In this document: positions 40,290 to 43,143 of the stretch, piece after piece
Numbering within the stretch: the stretch's first letter is position 1
How the letters are laid out: the number at the start of each line of letters is the position of its first letter
DNA from: Synergistaceae bacterium
Lineage (GTDB): Bacteria > Synergistota > Synergistia > Synergistales > Aminobacteriaceae
NCBI GenBank assembly: GCA_031280635.1
Contig: JAITGK010000075.1
Span: 1-43,143, forward strand
Length of the DNA: 43,143 bases
Reading direction: 5' to 3'
The notes under the pieces: generated by a model
What the model was told of the DNA's origin: nothing
Seen by the model: only the letters and a program-made list of their open reading frames with translations
Database searches by the model: none
Position numbers and translations under genes: made by a program

Positions 40290-40318
40290 TTGACTCTCAC
40301 TTCATTATGCCATACAAT
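40290..40318 (+). promoter_or_regulatory. Sigma-70 promoter of mgtE, with a long leader
   Basis: TTGACT (40290-40295), a 17-base spacer and TACAAT (40313-40318). A transcript starting near 40325 would carry a leader of about 175 bases before the mgtE ATG. The leader contains AAAGGAAG followed by a ten-codon frame from GTG 40346 to TAA 40376-40378, and a GC-repeat stretch at about 40415-40433. Confidence 0.8.
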
Positions 40319-40498
40319 GTCAGGGCAAACATAAACGCAAAGGAAGTGAGTGCGCGTGGACGCTGGACCGAGTGCTAATTCGCCCCAAGGTTGTTGTCAG
40401 CGATTTAAATTTTGCCGGCGGCGCGCGCGCGTGACGAATCCCTGAGCCCTCGGTCGCCGCGCCGTGTTTCCTCTGTGCCGCAATGGAGGTATTCTGAC

Positions 40499-41833
40499 AT
40501 GGAAACGGTGAGCATTGCCGAACTAATCGAGACCAAACAGCACAAAGAACTCAAGGGGCGCCTGATGGACGCCAACGCCTTTGACCTGGCCGAAGAATTT
40601 GAGAGTCTGAACCGGGAGCAGCAGGCTATCTTGTTCCGTTCTCTGCCTAAGAACGCCGCGGCGGACGTTTTTTCCCACCTTCCCGCCGAGACCAAGGAGA
40701 ACCTCATTGGGCTTTTGACCGACCCGGAACTCTCTCACATCGTCAACGACCTTTTTCTCGACGACGCGGTGGACTTCATTGAGGAGATGCCGGCTAACGT
40801 GGTAAAACGTGTTTTGAAAAACGCCAGCGAGGACACGCGCAAGCAGATCAACCAACTTCTTCAATACCACGAGGACTCCGCAGGCAGCATCATGACCACG
40901 GAGTACGTGGACCTGAAAGAAGAAATGACCGTGGAGGAGGCCTTCGAGCGCATCCGCAGGGTGGGTATGGACAAAGAAACCATCTACACCTGCTACGTGA
41001 CGGACAACAAGCGCGTCCTGGACGGGGTGGTGACGGTGCGAACCCTTCTGCTTGCCAACGGGAAAGACAGGGTGGGGAACATCATGAGCGCCAACGTCCT
41101 CTACGCGACCACCGGTGACGACCGGGAGGCCGTGGCCTCCATATTCCAGAAATACGATCTCATCGCCCTGCCCGTAGTAGACACTGAGCGGCACCTGGTG
41201 GGGATCATCACGGTGGACGACGTCATGGAGGTCTTGGAGGAGGAGAACACGGAGGATTTCTACAAAATGGCGGCCATCGAGCCCTCCGACGATCCTTATC
41301 TCACGTCGGGGGTGTTCCAGATCGCGAAAAAGCGTATTTTTTGGCTTCTGGTTTTGATGCTTTCCGGCATATGCACGGGGGGGATCATCACCCACTACGA
41401 GATGGTGCTTCAAAGCCTGCCCGCCCTCATCGCCTCGATCCCCATGCTGATGGACACGGGGGGAAACGCTGGGGCTCAGTCCTCGACCGTTATCATTCGC
41501 GGAATGGCCGTAGGCGAACTCCGGGTCTCCGACGGACTCCAAATCTTTTGGAAGGAGCTTCGGGTCAGCGCCTTGGTTGGGGTCGCGTTGAGCGCGTTCA
41601 ACGTAGCGTACAAGTGGTGCGTGAGCGGCGACCTGCGTCTGTCCGTCGCCATTGGCGCGAGCCTTTTCGCCACCGTCGTCTTGGCGAAGACCATTGGCAG
41701 TATGCTCCCACTCCTGGCCAAACTGCTGAAGGCCGATCCCGCTCTGATGGCCGCGCCCATTATCACCACCCTCGTTGACGCCGGCGGGCTTATCATCTAC
41801 TTCTCCGTCGCCTCCCTCGTCTTAGCCGCGTAG
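40499..41833 (+). CDS. mgtE: Magnesium transporter MgtE
   Basis: 444 residues. An N-terminal helical domain (EEFESLNREQQAILFRSLPK) is followed by two CBS domains (about 135-255, MTTEYVDLKEEMTVEEAFER and VVDTERHLVGIITVDDVMEV) and five membrane helices (about 285-444). The ion path signature is PMLMDTGGNAGAQSSTVIIR, with the pore aspartate also in PIITTLVDAGGLIIYF. It carries Mg2+ into the cell and is gated by Mg2+ binding to the cytoplasmic domains. The start at 40499 follows GGAGGT (40484-40489) at nine bases; an upstream in-frame start is rejected. The methyltransferase gene begins ten bases after the stop. Confidence 0.96.
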   Translation: METVSIAELIETKQHKELKGRLMDANAFDLAEEFESLNREQQAILFRSLPKNAAADVFSHLPAETKENLIGLLTDPELSHIVNDLFLDDAVDFIEEMPANVVKRVLKNASEDTRKQINQLLQYHEDSAGSIMTTEYVDLKEEMTVEEAFERIRRVGMDKETIYTCYVTDNKRVLDGVVTVRTLLLANGKDRVGNIMSANVLYATTGDDREAVASIFQKYDLIALPVVDTERHLVGIITVDDVMEVLEEENTEDFYKMAAIEPSDDPYLTSGVFQIAKKRIFWLLVLMLSGICTGGIITHYEMVLQSLPALIASIPMLMDTGGNAGAQSSTVIIRGMAVGELRVSDGLQIFWKELRVSALVGVALSAFNVAYKWCVSGDLRLSVAIGASLFATVVLAKTIGSMLPLLAKLLKADPALMAAPIITTLVDAGGLIIYFSVASLVLAA

Positions 41834-41843
41834 AGAAGGAGCT

Positions 41844-43052
41844 ATGGATATGGCGATAACACAGCCAATGGACACGCCAAAAGTAGATTTGTCCCGCGCT
41901 CCTTGGACAATGCACGAATTTTTCGCTGGCAGCGGATTGGTGGCTTACGGTTTAAAAGGGATATTTAGCCCTGTATGGGCAAATGACATAAGCGAGAAAA
42001 AAGCGGGTGTTTATCGCTCAAATTTTAACAGTAATCACTTTATTTTAGGCGATATTAAGAACATTACTGGTTCCAATTTGCCTAACGCTCATTTGTCATG
42101 GGCAAGTTTTCCCTGTCAAGACTTGTCTTTAGCGGGGACATTAGGTGGGATTGACGCGGCGCGCAGTGGGCTCGTTTGGGAATGGTTCCGTATTTTGCGA
42201 GAAATGTCGGAACGTCAAGCTGTTTTGTTGATTGAGAATGTAGCCGGATTGCTTTCAAGCAACGAAGGCCAAAATTACGCGAAACTTCATCACGCTTTAC
42301 TGGAACTCGGATATAAAAGCGGCGCTATGCTGATTGACGCGATTCAGTTTGTTCCACAGTCAAGGCCGCGCGTGTTTGTTATCGCGGTTAGACATGATGT
42401 GGTCATTCCACAAGAATTAATTGATACTCAGCCGAATTGGCTTCACAATAAAGCGGCCGTCAATCTCGGAAAGGTTTTGCCGGAGTGGGTATGGTGGCGG
42501 GCGGAAAAACCGCCGAAACGCCATAGCTGCCTGGCGGATATTATAGACTTTTCCGTTCCTTATGACAAAGACGACGTTTTACGGATAATCTCTCCCCGCC
42601 ATAAGGAAAAACTTGATAGTATGAAGAGCGCCGTCGCAACGGGCTACCGCCGAACGCGGGGCGGAAAACAATACTTGGAACTGCGCTTTGACGGCGTGGC
42701 GGGATGCTTGCGGGCTCCGGGGGGCGGTAGTAGCAAACAATTCCTGATAGTCAAGCGCGACGATAAATCGCGCGCCCGCCTCTTGTCTCCGCGTGAGACG
42801 GCGCGACTGATGGGAGCGCCTGACAGTTTTGTTCTGCCGGATACTTATAACGACGGATATAGGGCTATGGGCGACGCCGTTGTACTGCCCGTCGCTACTT
42901 TTATCGGAGAAATGTTTTTAACAAAAAAATCTGGGAGTGTTGCTTTTTTAATGATATTGCTCAGGCAATCCCTTATATTGCAAGACTTCCCTCTGGTCAA
43001 ATCATTAGAAAAACAACACCTCCAAAAATCTTTATATGCACAGTGGTGCTAA
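41844..43052 (+). CDS. DNA cytosine-5 methyltransferase (Dcm family), likely acquired
   Basis: 402 residues. Motifs in order are I EFFAGSG (25-31), IV SFPCQDLS with the catalytic Cys91, VI ENV (131-133), VIII QSRPRVF (172-178), a variable target-recognition region, IX RLLSPRETARLMG and X MGDAVVLPVATFIGE (342-356). It methylates cytosine at an unknown recognition site. The DNA is visibly AT-richer than its neighbours, pointing to transfer. After motif X the last 45 residues (from LTKKSGSVAFL) do not look like the family end and follow a run of seven A residues (42925-42931), so a frameshift or a joined foreign tail is possible. No restriction enzyme gene is visible. AAGGAGC lies just before the ATG. 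Confidence 0.92.
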   Translation: MDMAITQPMDTPKVDLSRAPWTMHEFFAGSGLVAYGLKGIFSPVWANDISEKKAGVYRSNFNSNHFILGDIKNITGSNLPNAHLSWASFPCQDLSLAGTLGGIDAARSGLVWEWFRILREMSERQAVLLIENVAGLLSSNEGQNYAKLHHALLELGYKSGAMLIDAIQFVPQSRPRVFVIAVRHDVVIPQELIDTQPNWLHNKAAVNLGKVLPEWVWWRAEKPPKRHSCLADIIDFSVPYDKDDVLRIISPRHKEKLDSMKSAVATGYRRTRGGKQYLELRFDGVAGCLRAPGGGSSKQFLIVKRDDKSRARLLSPRETARLMGAPDSFVLPDTYNDGYRAMGDAVVLPVATFIGEMFLTKKSGSVAFLMILLRQSLILQDFPLVKSLEKQHLQKSLYAQWC

Positions 43053-43083
43053 TTCCTCTATAATGTGAGTTGACAAACTCTCA

Positions 43084-43143
43084 ATGGAGGAATGTAAGAT
43101 TCGGAAAAGTGAAACTCAGAAATCACGAAGAACAACTCCGTGG
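43084..43143 (+). CDS. Partial reading frame at the right edge
   Basis: From ATG 43084 an open frame (MEECKIRKSETQKSRRTTPW) runs out of the window. A second option is GTG 43110 (MKLRNHEEQLRG), which follows GGAGG at a long distance. A TATAAT box lies at 43059-43064. Too little is visible to name a family; a new insertion sequence or a restriction partner of the methyltransferase are both possible. Confidence 0.25.
   Translation, partial: MEECKIRKSETQKSRRTTPW

Noticed and set aside
40319-40498. A known magnesium riboswitch (M-box) before mgtE
   Set aside because: The conserved M-box blocks could not be found in the leader by eye, so no riboswitch class is assigned.

Overview
The window is a GC-rich bacterial chromosome segment with tightly packed genes. 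Several traits together suggest a member of the Synergistota (Synergistes-like): a TRAP transporter beside a LarA-like protein, a DUF819 carrier, a PEP/pyruvate-binding protein with its own partner gene, small zinc-ribbon proteins of the flagellar-operon (YvyF-like) type, a T-box in front of dapA-asd, and a CvpA-MutS2 pair. This assignment is inferred from gene content only; there is no rRNA or tRNA in the window to test it.

Layout. Positions 1-1200 are a gene graveyard: a frameshifted IS1-like transposase tail, an IS630-like transposase tail, and a gutted YugP-type zinc metallopeptidase carrying a perfect 27-bp inverted repeat, framed by two opposed copies of a roughly 80-bp repeat. Positions 1238-3765 hold a DegT-type aminotransferase convergent with hisS. 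Positions 3997-7374 (minus) hold a FIST-domain sensor protein and a soluble hybrid histidine kinase. Positions 7486-9834 are a T-box-controlled lysine/diaminopimelate operon (dapA, asd) ending in a strong terminator. Positions 10063-12709 hold an unrecognised gene and a PEP/pyruvate-binding protein. Positions 12744-18144 hold a DUF819 carrier, a LarA-like protein and a complete TRAP transporter. Positions 18346-21523 (minus) hold purN, a mannose-1-phosphate guanylyltransferase and a metal-dependent hydrolase with a leaderless-looking promoter. Positions 21577-23522 hold a hairpin-rich repeat cluster, a zinc-ribbon protein, a small exported protein, a two-repeat orphan CRISPR and a class II aldolase. 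Positions 23561-28966 (minus) encode a giant alpha-2-macroglobulin with an intact thioester motif. Positions 29113-35845 are a plus-strand run: zinc-ribbon protein, prepilin peptidase, CvpA, MutS2, L,D-transpeptidase, metallo-beta-lactamase-fold hydrolase, cytidylate-kinase-like protein. Positions 35826-40231 (minus) hold an AddA-like helicase-nuclease with an Fe-S-type cysteine set and an exported hydratase-fold protein. Positions 40290-43052 hold mgtE and an AT-richer cytosine-5 DNA methyltransferase, and a partial ORF runs off the right edge.

The most unusual signal is not a gene. A dispersed repeat (called family A here; copies near 616, 1052, 3903, 15250, 18203 and 30925) sits between genes in both orientations. 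Its two small terminal hairpins are mostly kept by wobble or compensating changes. It is often next to GC-rich double hairpins (family B) and to an 18-nt motif that supplies the stop codon of two unrelated minus-strand genes. This looks like a small mobile or RNA-forming repeat system, possibly undescribed.
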